Positions 25,328-34,822 of a DNA stretch of 64,000 nt are shown piece after piece (the first letter of the stretch is position 1; every line of letters starts with the position of its first letter). The position numbers and the translations under genes were made by a program. Source of the stretch: an uncultured Aquimarina sp. (GTDB lineage Bacteria; Bacteroidota; Bacteroidia; Flavobacteriales; Flavobacteriaceae). Under the pieces are notes generated by a model that saw only the letters and a program-made list of their open reading frames with translations, was not told where the DNA came from and did no database searches. The stretch lies in NCBI GenBank assembly GCA_947498775.1, contig CANMLL010000009.1:26981-90980 (forward strand), read 5' to 3'.

Positions 25328-28300
25328 TTATATGTATTTTAAAGTGATGTCCTCATTAAAATAGATAAGAATTTTGTTTTCAATACGATATCCTATCTTT
25401 TCAAGAACAGTTGCATATTTCTGCACTTGTTCTGCGTGAAGTCCTTGATAAGCACCAGTCTTATAATCTATTATGGTTGTATTGCCATTTTTACCAATCA
25501 CAATTCTATCCGGACGAAAAAATCGTCCTTCTGAAATAATATCTCGTTCATTATACACCTTGTTTTCTGCTAAAAAATATTTGGATAATTCGGGGTGATT
25601 TACAAGCTTTTGTATTTCTTGTGTAAGTGTTTCTTTTTCAGGAATAGTTATTTCTCCTCTTTTATATGCATCTTCAATTACTTTTTCTATGTCATTTTGG
25701 GTATAAACAGAAGCCATTAAATCATGTATCAGATTTCCTTTTTCAATTGCGTTTTTTTGAGCAGTATCCCATAATTTTCCAGAATTTGTTACGATATGAA
25801 TTTTATAGGTTTTTGAGGAGTCATCAAAATGAGACAACTTTATAGCCTTCTCATGATCATTAGTTTCAATAGTTTTTATTGCAGGTTTAAAAGAATTTCC
25901 AAAAGAATACTCCTTCTTTTCAATATCCCAATGTCCTATATTTTTTAAGTAGGCGATGAGTTTTCCTGAAAATCTATTAGGGTTACTATCTCCTTTAGTA
26001 GTTAATTCTAACTTAGAAACGACATATAGCTGTTCTTTTGCTCTTGTAAATGCAACGTATAATAAATTAAACGTGTCTAGTTCTAATTGTGCTTGTCTTT
26101 CAGAAAAAATGTGATGTGCATTCTTACCATATTCAGAGATTTTTTTGTTGTAATCAATAAAAACCTCTTCAAAATCAGAAAAATCTTCTTTGGCAACCGT
26201 AAGCCATGTCTTGGGCTCTATTTCTTTATAGATGTCTATATTGGCATATGGATAAATTACGCATGGAAACTCTAAGCCTTTGGCCTTGTGTATGGTCATA
26301 ATCTGCACGGCATCTTCGGTCTTGGGCGCAACAATGCTAAGTTTGTCTTTTTTTTCTTGCCAATACGCTAGAAAACCAATCATACCCTCTGTGTTTCTTT
26401 GTGTGAACGTAAATACTACATCTAGAAAAAACTGGATGTAGGCAGGGGTTGTTTGTGCCAAATTAAAGCAGCTTACAATATATTCTACGGCATCATAAAG
26501 GGGTTTAACAGCGAGCTGATCAAAATCAAAATCTATTCCCAGGGTTTTTAATTCTACTACAAACGCTACATTATTGGCAGCCACCATTTTTTGTAAAAAC
26601 GAATGCTTTTCTTGTTTTGAAATGTGTCTAGAAAGAAAGTGCAGCATATTGGTTTTTGCCAGAAGGTTACCCGGCTGCACAAACCAGGTAATCAAATCGA
26701 TGATAAATACTACTTCTGGAGCGTTTTTGATTAATAGCGTTTCTGACGAAATTATCGTCAATCCTTTTTCGATAAGAAAATCAGCAATGGCAACCCCTTC
26801 TTTTTGTTTTCTTACTATAATACAAATGTCTTTTAGAACATATCCTTTTTCTCGAAGTTCGAGTACTATTTCATATACCTTTTGTGGATAAACTTCATGT
26901 TCTTCGGCAACGTTTTTGGCTTCAATAAATGATATATTTACATAACCGTCTTTTTTAGAGTTTGCTTCTTGATTATTGCCTTGCAGGTAGAGTTCTTTAT
27001 GTTTTTCATTACTAAAATCCCCAGACAAAAAGGTAAAAAAACTATTGTTAAATCCGACGATTTCTTCATGGCTTCGATAATTTCTTGGCAGGTTAAGTAC
27101 TTGTTTTTCTTTTACCGAAAAAGGATTTTGATGAGATGATAATTCTATAAATTGTTCTGCTTTTCCGCCTCTCCATCTATAAATAGCCTGCTTGGCATCT
27201 CCAACAATTGTTATTTTACCTTTTTTACCGGTCAATGTTTCTGTGGCAACGGCATTGTCAATAAGTGGAATCAGATTATTCCATTGTAATTCTGAAGTGT
27301 CCTGAAATTCATCAATAAAATAATCTCGATATCGTTCTCCTAATCTTTCATAGATAAATGGAGCGGGTTGACCCTGAATACTTTTGCTTATGATCGAATT
27401 AAATTCTGATATAAGCAGAATCTTTCTTTCTTTTTTAATTTTTACTAATTCCTTGTTAATACTATTAAGTACAGAGACAGGAATAATATTTTTAATAATA
27501 TTCTGCAAAAGTCTTACTTGAATCAACTGTTGCTTTGTTTTTAAAAAAGCCTCTTCTATTGAGGGTCTTATCGCATCTATTAAATCTTTTTTACCGGGAT
27601 CCTGTGTTTTATTATAAAAATCTGTGGTTTCTATTTCTTGCATCCATTTTGTCTTGATGAAATCAATTTTGGTCTCTCCATTTCTCAATTTCACAAAATA
27701 CTTAGGAATATAGCTTCCTTTAAAATCTTTTTCATCAATTCCATGCTTATTAATTAATTGAAGAATAGTACTTGCTAAGGAAATGATGTTCTTTTTTGCC
27801 TCCTCAATTTTATCAGACAAAATACCTTTCAAACCTTCAAAATCCTCGATCGTTTTATCAGAAATACGGTCGAGGTGCTCTCGATCGTTTTCACTAAACA
27901 GAAGTTGGGCCACTTTATTAAGCTCTAGCGTTATATCCCAGCTTTTATCTTCTTCTAACTTACTTATTGCAAAATCAATGATCAATTTGGTAAGTTCACG
28001 GTCCAATCCTATTTTGGCTATCACCGCATCTACTGCCTCTTTAATTAGGGCTTCGGTATCCATTTCGATCTCAAAATTCATAGGAATCCCAAGGTCATGT
28101 GCAAAGGTCCTGATTACTCTGTGTGTAAATGTGTCGATGGTAACAATATCAAAAGCGGCATAGTTATGCAGAACACTTTTCAGGATTCTACTTGCTTTTT
28201 GTTTAAGCTTTTCTTCCGGGATTTTTGTGTCGGCAATAAGATCCTTTACTATTTCCTGATATGTTGATGGAGTATTAGGATTACTAATGGCAACCAGATT

Positions 28301-28483
28301 TTCTAGCACTCTGGTTTTCATTTCGGCCACAGCCTTATTGGTAAAGGTAATTGCCAATATATTTTTATAACTGTCTTTGAACTCTCCTTTTAATAAAGTG
28401 ATCAAATATTCTTTTACCAACGTATACGTTTTTCCAGCTCCGGCGGCTGCATTGTAAACGGTGAAAGCGCTATTAGAATCCAA
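25328..28483 (-). CDS. AddA/RecB-like UvrD-family helicase-nuclease
   Basis: 1051 residues. Walker A AAAGAGKT (12-19), motif Ia AITFTNKAVAEMKTR, Walker B/motif II FIDEFQDTS (about 389-397) and motif III GDAKQAIYRWRGG form a superfamily 1 helicase. A C-terminal PD-(D/E)XK nuclease is seen in FFRPDRIVIG and TIIDYKTGAY (about 994-1014). It unwinds and degrades DNA ends in recombinational repair with the AddB-like protein. The Bacteroidota type lacks a Chi-binding motif that I can recognise. Confidence 0.88.
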   Translation of the reverse strand: MDSNSAFTVYNAAAGAGKTYTLVKEYLITLLKGEFKDSYKNILAITFTNKAVAEMKTRVLENLVAISNPNTPSTYQEIVKDLIADTKIPEEKLKQKASRILKSVLHNYAAFDIVTIDTFTHRVIRTFAHDLGIPMNFEIEMDTEALIKEAVDAVIAKIGLDRELTKLIIDFAISKLEEDKSWDITLELNKVAQLLFSENDREHLDRISDKTIEDFEGLKGILSDKIEEAKKNIISLASTILQLINKHGIDEKDFKGSYIPKYFVKLRNGETKIDFIKTKWMQEIETTDFYNKTQDPGKKDLIDAIRPSIEEAFLKTKQQLIQVRLLQNIIKNIIPVSVLNSINKELVKIKKERKILLISEFNSIISKSIQGQPAPFIYERLGERYRDYFIDEFQDTSELQWNNLIPLIDNAVATETLTGKKGKITIVGDAKQAIYRWRGGKAEQFIELSSHQNPFSVKEKQVLNLPRNYRSHEEIVGFNNSFFTFLSGDFSNEKHKELYLQGNNQEANSKKDGYVNISFIEAKNVAEEHEVYPQKVYEIVLELREKGYVLKDICIIVRKQKEGVAIADFLIEKGLTIISSETLLIKNAPEVVFIIDLITWFVQPGNLLAKTNMLHFLSRHISKQEKHSFLQKMVAANNVAFVVELKTLGIDFDFDQLAVKPLYDAVEYIVSCFNLAQTTPAYIQFFLDVVFTFTQRNTEGMIGFLAYWQEKKDKLSIVAPKTEDAVQIMTIHKAKGLEFPCVIYPYANIDIYKEIEPKTWLTVAKEDFSDFEEVFIDYNKKISEYGKNAHHIFSERQAQLELDTFNLLYVAFTRAKEQLYVVSKLELTTKGDSNPNRFSGKLIAYLKNIGHWDIEKKEYSFGNSFKPAIKTIETNDHEKAIKLSHFDDSSKTYKIHIVTNSGKLWDTAQKNAIEKGNLIHDLMASVYTQNDIEKVIEDAYKRGEITIPEKETLTQEIQKLVNHPELSKYFLAENKVYNERDIISEGRFFRPDRIVIGKNGNTTIIDYKTGAYQGLHAEQVQKYATVLEKIGYRIENKILIYFNEDITLKYI

Positions 28484-29101
28484 TTCGTTTTTTTTACTAA
28501 AGTACTAAAAGTGGTTGTTTATATAGCATTTACTTACCTAATTAAGTTACTAAATTATAAGTATCCGGTAAAGACTCAAGATTGCTATTGCTTCAAGAAA
28601 CAAGAGCCTAGACTAAATTTAAAAAGGCTCTAGTTTAGAATAGCATTAATATTTTTAACCGATGAATCTTTTATACCATTTCTTTTGTCCGCGGCTCCAG
28701 CTCGCCCATGGCTGGCACAATGTCGTCTAAAAGGAAGGGAGCTAAAAGTGCTTCACTCTGGGAAGGATTCAGGAATGGGATGAGTAGTGAAAATGCCAGA
28801 TAAGCGTTTTTAATACTTTCGACGCAACGTTAACTACAGCCTATAATTCATGTTGAAAATAGGATGTTTTAAAAAAGTGAAAAAGCAACCTCCTTAACCG
28901 ATTAAAACCCTGAGACCTCTTCATTTTAGAAAGTTTCGAGATTTTTTGTTTATTTTAATAAGACAACAATGTTACTAAATAGAAAATGAGACCGCTTCAC
29001 TTTGTTTTAATTAATTTATAACAATTATTAATTTTTATTCATCACACTAATTGTTAAATTTGATGTCATTTTCATTTTTTTATTAATCAAATAAGTAAAA
29101 T
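28484..29101. other. Gene-free stretch between the AddA-like and superoxide dismutase genes
   Basis: 618 bases, no credible gene. It holds an imperfect hairpin AGAGCC / GGCTCT at 28603-28631. At about 28718-28784 it holds a degenerate palindromic repeat (AAGGAAGGGAGC.., GGGAAGGATTCAGGAATGGG) that resembles 2213-2284. The last part is AT-rich and includes the sod promoter. Confidence 0.5.
29055..29062 (+). promoter_or_regulatory. Putative -7 box of the superoxide dismutase gene
   Basis: TAAATTTG fits TAnnTTTG and lies 39 bases before the start codon. No clear TTG was found at the expected upstream spacing. Confidence 0.5.
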
Positions 29102-29710
29102 ATGTCATTCGAATTACCAAAGTTAAACTACGCTTTTGATGCGTTAGAACCCCATATAGATGCCCGTACCATGGAAATTCATCATGATAAACATCATGCT
29201 GGATATACCAGTAAACTAAATGCTGCTATTGAAGGGACAGATCTTGAGGGTAAGACTATAGAAAATATTCTTATTAATCTTGATATGTCTAATACCGCGG
29301 TTAGAAATAATGGTGGAGGGTATTACAATCACAATTTGTTTTGGGAGGTAATGTCTCCTAATGGAGGGGGTAAACCTTCTGGTGAGTTGGCAGATGCGAT
29401 ACATGCCGCTTACAGTTCTTTTGATGCATTTAAAGATGCTTTCTCTGGTGCTGCTGCAACACGTTTTGGTTCTGGGTGGGCCTGGTTGTGTGTTCACCAA
29501 GGCGGTAAAGTAGAAATATGTTCTACTCCTAATCAGGATAATCCTTTGATGCCCGGTGTTGGTTGTGGAGGAACTCCTATTTTGGGAATAGATGTATGGG
29601 AACATGCTTACTACCTAAATTATCAGAATCGCCGTCCGGATTATATTTCAGCATTTTATGATGTAATCGACTGGAACGAGGTATCAAGCAGATATGCTCA
29701 AAGTAAATAG
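29102..29710 (+). CDS. sod: Superoxide dismutase (Fe/Mn type)
   Basis: 202 residues. The metal ligands are His27 (EIHHDKHH), His77 (YYNHNLFW), Asp164 and His168 ([10 protein letters not shown]). It dismutates superoxide to peroxide and oxygen in the cytoplasm. Gly73 and Gln145 (NQDNPL) are the pattern more usual for Mn-type enzymes, but metal choice cannot be settled from sequence. Single gene with its own terminator. Confidence 0.95.
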   Translation: MSFELPKLNYAFDALEPHIDARTMEIHHDKHHAGYTSKLNAAIEGTDLEGKTIENILINLDMSNTAVRNNGGGYYNHNLFWEVMSPNGGGKPSGELADAIHAAYSSFDAFKDAFSGAAATRFGSGWAWLCVHQGGKVEICSTPNQDNPLMPGVGCGGTPILGIDVWEHAYYLNYQNRRPDYISAFYDVIDWNEVSSRYAQSK

Positions 29711-29734
29711 AGCATTTATTTTTCTTAGACAAAA

Positions 29735-29766
29735 CAAAAGAGTCGCAAATTGCGACTCTTTTTTAT
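29735..29766 (+). terminator. Intrinsic terminator after sod
   Basis: AAGAGTCGCAA / TTGCGACTCTT perfect stem and a run of T. Confidence 0.85.
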
Positions 29767-29790
29767 ATAAATAATTACGAACTGTCGTAA

Positions 29791-29823
29791 AATAAAAAAA
29801 GGTGGAAAATCCACCTTTTTTTG
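29791..29823. terminator. Bidirectional terminator
   Basis: AAAAAAAGGTGGA / TCCACCTTTTTTT stem with loops of A and T on both sides. It lies between the convergent sod and purF genes and could serve either. Confidence 0.7.
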
Positions 29824-29975
29824 CCCCAAATCTACCATGAACTTAACCTACTTATGCTATGGCTTTGCTAATATAAGACGGAAATTCATTGTGAAAAAAT
29901 GTTTTAGATGAAAGGTCAAAATAATTGTTGAAATACACAAATTAACCCTTTTTAACATCAATTTTTTTTTGCTTT

Positions 29976-31874
29976 TTAGTACGCTCTTTCGTTTTTACCT
30001 TCAAAGAAATTTATAAATGCTTTATTAACCACTCTATTTCCTCCAACGGTTGGATAATCACCAGTAAAATACCAATCTCCCAGGTTCTTAGGGCAAGCCT
30101 GATGCAGGTTTTCAACGGTTTGATAAATGATTCTAAGCTCGGCATTTACCGTTTTATCACTCAACAATTCTGCTATTTTATCACTTATTTCCTGATTAGA
30201 AAACCCATCATAAATCTCTTTCACAAAGTTCTGAACTTCAGCATCTTCAAGATTTTCTTGAGCCTTGCATTTATCATATACTTTTTCTACCAAATCATAA
30301 TTCCCATTTTCTTTTAAGAGTTCTAGTGATGCCTTAAAAGCAATTAGACCTTCTAACCTAGCCATATCGATCCCATAACAATCCGGATAACGAATTTGGG
30401 GTGCAGAAGAGACAATAACGATCTTTTTAGGATTCAACCTGTCCACCATTTTGATGATGCTCTTCTTAAGCGTGGTTCCTCGTACAATACTATCGTCTAT
30501 AATTACAAGATTATCTTGGGGTTGTACCACCCCATAAGTCACGTCATACACATGGGCAACCAAATCATCTCTGCTACTATCTTCTGTTATAAATGTTCTA
30601 AGCTTTGCATCTTTGATGGCTATTTTTTCTGTTCTTAATCTCGAAGAAAGGATTTCGGACAAGCGTTCATCGGTTAATGTTTCTTTTTCAGAAAGAATAG
30701 TTTCGTTTTTCTGTTTATTTAATTCGTCTTGAGCTGCTTCTACCATTCCGTAAAAAGAAGTTTCGGCGGTGTTCGGAATAAAAGAAAAAACGGTATTAAA
30801 CGTATCGTGGTTAATTTCCTCTAAAACCTGAGGCATAATTAATTTTCCCAGATCTTTTCTTTCCTTATAAATTTCGGCATCACTTCCTCTTGAAAAATAA
30901 ATACGCTCAAAAGAGCATGCTTTTCGTTCTAATGGATCAATAATTCTCTTTATAGTTGTATCGCCATTCTTTTTTACAATAATAGCTTTTCCTGGATCTA
31001 ATTCTATAACTTCATCAAAAGGCACATTAAATACTGTTTGTATCACTGGTCTTTCTGAAGCCACAACAACAACTTCGTCATCTTTATAATAATATGTTGG
31101 TCTTATTCCTGCGGGGTCTCTTAATATGAATGCGTCTCCATGACCCAACATTCCTGCCATTGCATAACCACCATCCCAGTCTCTTGACGATTTTCTAAGA
31201 ATTTTAGCAACATTTAGGCGTTCTACTATTTGTGGAGAAGCATCAATCTTATTGTATCCTTCTTTCTTTAATTGTTTATATAGTTTTGCCACTTCAGAAT
31301 CAAGAAAGTGACCAATTTTTTCCATTACAGTAACGGTATCTACTTTATCCTTTGGGTGCTGTCCCAGTCGCACAAGATTATCAAACAACACATCGTTGTT
31401 TGTCATATTAAAATTACCAGCAACAATAAGATTACGATGCATCCAGTTATTTTGCCTTAAAAACGGATGAACACTTTCTACGCTATTTTTACCAAAGGTT
31501 CCGTAACGTACATGTCCTAGAAGTGCCTCTCCTATGTAGGGTATGTTTTTTTTCTGAAGATCAACATTATCTACATATTCAGGATGATCGACCAGCTCCT
31601 TATTAATTCTATCATTAATTTGTGAAAAAATATCCTGAATTGGTTGCGCAGCACTAGAACGCACTCTACTTATATATCGTTCTCCTGGGGGGGTATCTAG
31701 TTTAATACTTGCAAATCCTGCACCATCTTGTCCTCGATTATGCTGTTTTTCCATCATTAGATACATTTTATTTACTCCATAAAATGCACTGCCATATTTT
31801 TCTTTATAATAGGCTAATGGCTTTAGTAGTCGTATAAATGCTATACCACATTCATGTTTTAATGCATCACTCAT
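29976..31874 (-). CDS. purF: Amidophosphoribosyltransferase (long Bacteroidota form)
   Basis: 632 residues, longer than the roughly 500 of most PurF, as is common in Bacteroidota. The glutaminase Cys is Cys9 in HECGIAF, so a short propeptide would be removed. The PRPP-binding motif is VIIDDSIVRGTT (about 464-475). It makes phosphoribosylamine, the first step of purine synthesis. An insertion in the phosphoribosyltransferase half accounts for the extra length. Ends just before a PfkB kinase terminator on its 5' side. Confidence 0.88.
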   Translation of the reverse strand: MSDALKHECGIAFIRLLKPLAYYKEKYGSAFYGVNKMYLMMEKQHNRGQDGAGFASIKLDTPPGERYISRVRSSAAQPIQDIFSQINDRINKELVDHPEYVDNVDLQKKNIPYIGEALLGHVRYGTFGKNSVESVHPFLRQNNWMHRNLIVAGNFNMTNNDVLFDNLVRLGQHPKDKVDTVTVMEKIGHFLDSEVAKLYKQLKKEGYNKIDASPQIVERLNVAKILRKSSRDWDGGYAMAGMLGHGDAFILRDPAGIRPTYYYKDDEVVVVASERPVIQTVFNVPFDEVIELDPGKAIIVKKNGDTTIKRIIDPLERKACSFERIYFSRGSDAEIYKERKDLGKLIMPQVLEEINHDTFNTVFSFIPNTAETSFYGMVEAAQDELNKQKNETILSEKETLTDERLSEILSSRLRTEKIAIKDAKLRTFITEDSSRDDLVAHVYDVTYGVVQPQDNLVIIDDSIVRGTTLKKSIIKMVDRLNPKKIVIVSSAPQIRYPDCYGIDMARLEGLIAFKASLELLKENGNYDLVEKVYDKCKAQENLEDAEVQNFVKEIYDGFSNQEISDKIAELLSDKTVNAELRIIYQTVENLHQACPKNLGDWYFTGDYPTVGGNRVVNKAFINFFEGKNERAY

Positions 31875-31921
31875 TGTATTCCAAAAATTCTAAGTTCGTG
31901 TTGTATTGGGTAATCCATAAC

Positions 31922-31953
31922 TAAAAAAGCCCCAAAACAGTGTTTCAGGGCTA
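31922..31953 (-). terminator. Intrinsic terminator after the PfkB kinase
   Basis: Nested palindrome AGCCC.AAACA.GTGTTT.GGGCT, followed on the minus strand by a T-run (AAAAAAG on the plus strand). Confidence 0.7.
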
Positions 31954-31960
31954 TTCTTTT

Positions 31961-32890
31961 TTATGACAATTCTATTTCAAATTGTGTTAATTTCTTAAAC
32001 TGTTGCAACCTTTTTTGAACTTCTTCTCTGTTTAAGTTCTCCATCCGTTTTGTTCCAAACTTTTCAACGCAAAATGAAGCCAGATTAGACGCATGAATAA
32101 TTGCATTTTTCATGTTCTCGAAAGAAATATCTCCAGTCTTTGTCAAATATCCTGCAAATCCCCCTGCAAAAGTATCTCCTGCTCCTGTTGGATCAAACAC
32201 TTCTTCTAACGGCAAGGCAGGTGCAAAGAAAATCTGTTCTTCGTGAAACAATAAGGCACCGTGTTCTCCTTTCTTAATCACAACATATTTTGGTCCCATA
32301 TTTTCAATTACTCTTGCGGCTTTTACCAAAGAAAATTCTCCACTTAATTGTCTTGCTTCTTCATCATTAATAGTAATTACATCAACTTTTGCAATTACTT
32401 TACGCAGATCTTCTATAAAAGCCTCTTCCATCCAGAAATTCATGGTATCCAAGATTGCCAACTTTGGTTTTGTAGACATTTGCTCTAAAACACTTAGCTG
32501 TACTAAAGGGTTTAGATTACCTAGTACCACAATTTCAGCATCTTTATAGGTTTCAGGAACTACCGGATTAAAATCTGCCAATACGTTAAGTTGTGTGTCT
32601 AAAGTATCTCTGGCATTCAAATCATTGTGATATTTACCACTCCAGAAAAAGGTTTTCCCTCCCTTTACCAATTCAATACCCGAAGTATCTATATTCCTTT
32701 TTTGAAGCATTGTAAGATATTCCTCTGGAAAATCTTCGCCTATAACCGAAACAACAGCAGCAGAAACATTAAAATTAGATGCAGAAAGTGCAATATAAGG
32801 AGCAGCTCCACCTAAAATTTTATCTGTTTTCCCAAAAGGAGTCTCAATAGCATCAAAGGCAACAGAGCCTACAATTAATAATTTGCTCAT
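31961..32890 (-). CDS. PfkB family carbohydrate or nucleoside kinase
   Basis: 309 residues from the ATG at 32890, just after a TATATTTG box; an ATG 24 bases upstream would put this box inside the gene. The N-terminal GGAAPYIALSAS is the first family signature, and DPTGAGDTFAGGFAGYL (about 246-262) is the second with the catalytic Asp. It phosphorylates a sugar or nucleoside with ATP. The substrate is not determined; ribokinase or adenosine kinase type are possible. It lies upstream of purF on the same strand, a pairing seen in several Bacteroidota. Confidence 0.85.
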   Translation of the reverse strand: MSKLLIVGSVAFDAIETPFGKTDKILGGAAPYIALSASNFNVSAAVVSVIGEDFPEEYLTMLQKRNIDTSGIELVKGGKTFFWSGKYHNDLNARDTLDTQLNVLADFNPVVPETYKDAEIVVLGNLNPLVQLSVLEQMSTKPKLAILDTMNFWMEEAFIEDLRKVIAKVDVITINDEEARQLSGEFSLVKAARVIENMGPKYVVIKKGEHGALLFHEEQIFFAPALPLEEVFDPTGAGDTFAGGFAGYLTKTGDISFENMKNAIIHASNLASFCVEKFGTKRMENLNREEVQKRLQQFKKLTQFEIELS

Positions 32891-32911
32891 AAAATAGCGT
32901 ATAATTTTTTG

Positions 32912-32919
32912 CAAATATA
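32912..32919 (-). promoter_or_regulatory. Putative -7 box of the PfkB kinase gene
   Basis: TATATTTG on the minus strand, 21 bases before the start codon; fits TAnnTTTG. No TTG at the expected distance. Confidence 0.5.
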
Positions 32920-33210
32920 GGTTTTCCTTCTCATAAAACCTTTACGCTTTTTCGAAATCTATACGAATCTTAAACAATCTGATATACATCAAAAGACATC
33001 ATGTTGGATTGAAAAATTAATGTCTTGGTTTTCTTGAAATCTACAATGCATATTTATTCGTTCAATTAAACAAATCTTAAAAATTTAACAGTAAAAACGT
33101 TAGTAATTCGATATAATTTTAGATTTTTAAGAAATTTTTATGAAATATGTGAAATATATTCTTCGTGAAGACGTTTCACTGTTTAATCACAAACTCAAAC
33201 TTATAGTATT
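32920..33210. other. Divergent intergenic region before the astacin gene
   Basis: No gene. It contains a nested inverted repeat GTGAAA..TTC-GT-GAA..TTTCAC at 33149-33179, 31 bases before the astacin start, which may be a 5' UTR hairpin or an operator. Confidence 0.5.
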
Positions 33211-34284
33211 ATGAAAAAAGTACATGTAGCGAAGCTCATCGTAGCAATTTCGGCTTCGTTTTTATTGTCTAACTGTGAAAAAGAAGCTGTTGACGATGCT
33301 GTAGCAGCAGATCAATTAACAGTTTCAAAAAGTATTCCTCACGTTTGTATTGCAAAATGGGACACAAATGGTGCAAAAGCGGCCAGTGTTAAAGCAAAAC
33401 AGTGGGAACCAGGTCAAACTATTCGTATAAAATTTTTGAACGGAAATAACTTCGTTCAATCAAAAGTAAGGCAGTATGCAGTGGCATGGGAAGCATATGC
33501 AAATCTCAAATTCGAATGGGTATCTTCTAATAGCAATGCGAATATTAAAATTGCTTTTAGAGAAGGACAATATGCCAATGAAACCGGCTCTTGGTCGTAT
33601 CTGGGTACCGATTCTAATAGTTTTGCCCACAGTATGCATTTTGGATGGTTTGATAACAATACTACCGATACAGAATTTAGAAGAACAACAATTCACGAAT
33701 TTGGACATGCGCTGGGATTAATTCATGAACATCAAAACCCTGTTGCTGGTATCAATTGGGATAGAGAAGCAGTATATGCATATTATGCAGGGCCACCAAA
33801 CAATTGGTCACGAGATCAAGTAGACTTTAATCTTTTTAGACGTTATGAAGCTAATGTCACCAATTATAGTCAATATGATCCATTATCAATCATGCATTAC
33901 TCTATTCCTGCAGAACACACCTTGGATAACGTGGCTGTAGGTAACAATACTAGTTTATCAAACACAGACAAAACTTTTATCGGTACTATATATCCATTCC
34001 CAGATACTGGCGGAGATATATGTGCAGGTGTAGAAGAATATGTAAGCGGTAGAGCGTATGCTACGGGTGATAAAGTTACCTATCAAGGCACATTGTATCA
34101 AAGAACCGCGAGTGGATGGAATAACCTTGGTGCTTGTGGTGCAACTAACAATGATCCATGTGCTGGAGTAGAAGAATATGTAAATGGCAGATCCTATGCT
34201 ACAGGTGATCAAGTTACCTATCAAGGATCTTTATATCAAAGAACTACGAGTGGCTGGACCAACCTTGGTGCATGTGGTAGCTAA
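33211..34284 (+). CDS. Astacin-type metalloprotease with two carbohydrate-binding repeats
   Basis: 357 residues. Lipobox ending at Cys22 (LLSNC). The zinc motif HEFGHALGLIHEHQNP (162-177) and Met-turn IMHY (227-230) are those of the astacin (M12A) family. Two C-terminal repeats (271-310 and 317-356), each starting CAGVEEYV and ending NLGAC, resemble CBM5/12-like chitin-binding modules (YATGDKVTYQGTLYQ). A secreted or surface protease that may bind chitin or another glycan. Followed by a strong terminator. Confidence 0.9.
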   Translation: MKKVHVAKLIVAISASFLLSNCEKEAVDDAVAADQLTVSKSIPHVCIAKWDTNGAKAASVKAKQWEPGQTIRIKFLNGNNFVQSKVRQYAVAWEAYANLKFEWVSSNSNANIKIAFREGQYANETGSWSYLGTDSNSFAHSMHFGWFDNNTTDTEFRRTTIHEFGHALGLIHEHQNPVAGINWDREAVYAYYAGPPNNWSRDQVDFNLFRRYEANVTNYSQYDPLSIMHYSIPAEHTLDNVAVGNNTSLSNTDKTFIGTIYPFPDTGGDICAGVEEYVSGRAYATGDKVTYQGTLYQRTASGWNNLGACGATNNDPCAGVEEYVNGRSYATGDQVTYQGSLYQRTTSGWTNLGACGS

Positions 34285-34311
34285 ACCCCAATACATAAAA
34301 ATCAAATATGA

Positions 34312-34346
34312 AAATACCTTGGATGCTTTTCCATGGTATTTTTTTA
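34312..34346 (+). terminator. Intrinsic terminator after the astacin gene
   Basis: AAATACC / GGTATTT arms with an inner TGG / CCA pairing, followed by TTTTA. Confidence 0.75.
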
Positions 34347-34348
34347 TG

Positions 34349-34601
34349 ATCATAACTAGAAACGAAAAAGATTTTAAAGCTTCTAAAATTGCAGTAATGA
34401 ATCCTTCAGAATGAACTCATCTTGACTTTTTCTATTTCCTAAAAAATGACTAAAATTCACCCATATTTCGTTACTTTTCTTACCCGTAGCGCTGCTATGA
34501 CTTTCAAAAAGTGCCTCATTTGGTTAAATTTTAGCTCATTTTCGGTTAAACACAAAAAGTCAAGATGAGTTCAATATCTAAAAAGTATACGTATTCGGTA
34601 A
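34349..34601 (+). pseudogene. Remnant of the PIN toxin gene, split by a MITE-like element
   Basis: 34349-34412 and 34576-34601 are nearly identical to the last about 30 codons of the toxin gene at 39817-40236 (TRNEKDFKASKIAVMNPSE..). The gene front is missing. A MITE-like element with an AAT duplication sits inside the remnant. It is the start of the left copy of a 0.31-kb direct repeat. Confidence 0.85.
34413..34572 (-). mobile_element. MITE-like element, family 1, copy C
   Basis: 160 bp with ends GAACTCATCTTGACTTTTT.. and ..AAAAAGTCAAGATGAGTTC, a perfect 19-bp inverted repeat. Flanked by AAT (34410-34412 and 34573-34575). The intact sequence at 40204-40220 (TCAGAATATCTAAAAAG) shows the empty target site, so the boundaries are exact. 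Internal blocks such as CATAGCAGCGCTACGGG and ATATGGGTGAATTTTAG match copy A. Confidence 0.92.
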
Positions 34602-34738
34602 TTCAATAGAAACTTACCCTACGTATTCTTTAATAATTCACTAAAAAACCAAGTTCTAAGACAGTTTACAAGCCCGCAATAGTATACTATAGCAACACTA
34701 TTAAAGCACAGTAGCGCTTCTCTGGCGAGCTCTAGCAA

Positions 34739-34822
34739 TTATTTCCTTCCAAAATCTGCCGGGATTTCACCCCAAGCCTTGGTTTCCTATTTTACAATTT
34801 TGGTGGTGTATTTGTTTTCTTT
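34739..34822 (-). pseudogene. Remnant of the rnhA 3' end
   Basis: 84 bases matching the final 28 codons of the RNase H gene at 40375, with a stop at the same place. The rest of the gene is absent. The end of the adjacent hydrolase frame (34792-34822) runs through it in another frame. Confidence 0.85.

Larger units (their letters stand above)
34349..34822. repeat. Left copy of a 0.31-kb direct repeat (interrupted)
   Basis: Without the 163-base insertion, 34349-34822 matches 40147-40459 at about 95 percent by eye over 311 bases. It covers the toxin gene 3' end, the toxin-rnhA gap and the rnhA 3' end. The match ends sharply on both sides (ATCATAAC at the start, TTTGTTTTCTTTA at the end). Confidence 0.9.

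Noticed and set aside
34184..34414. Open frame running from the end of the astacin gene into the toxin remnant
   Set aside because: It crosses the astacin stop in another frame, the terminator and a truncated pseudogene, so it is accidental.
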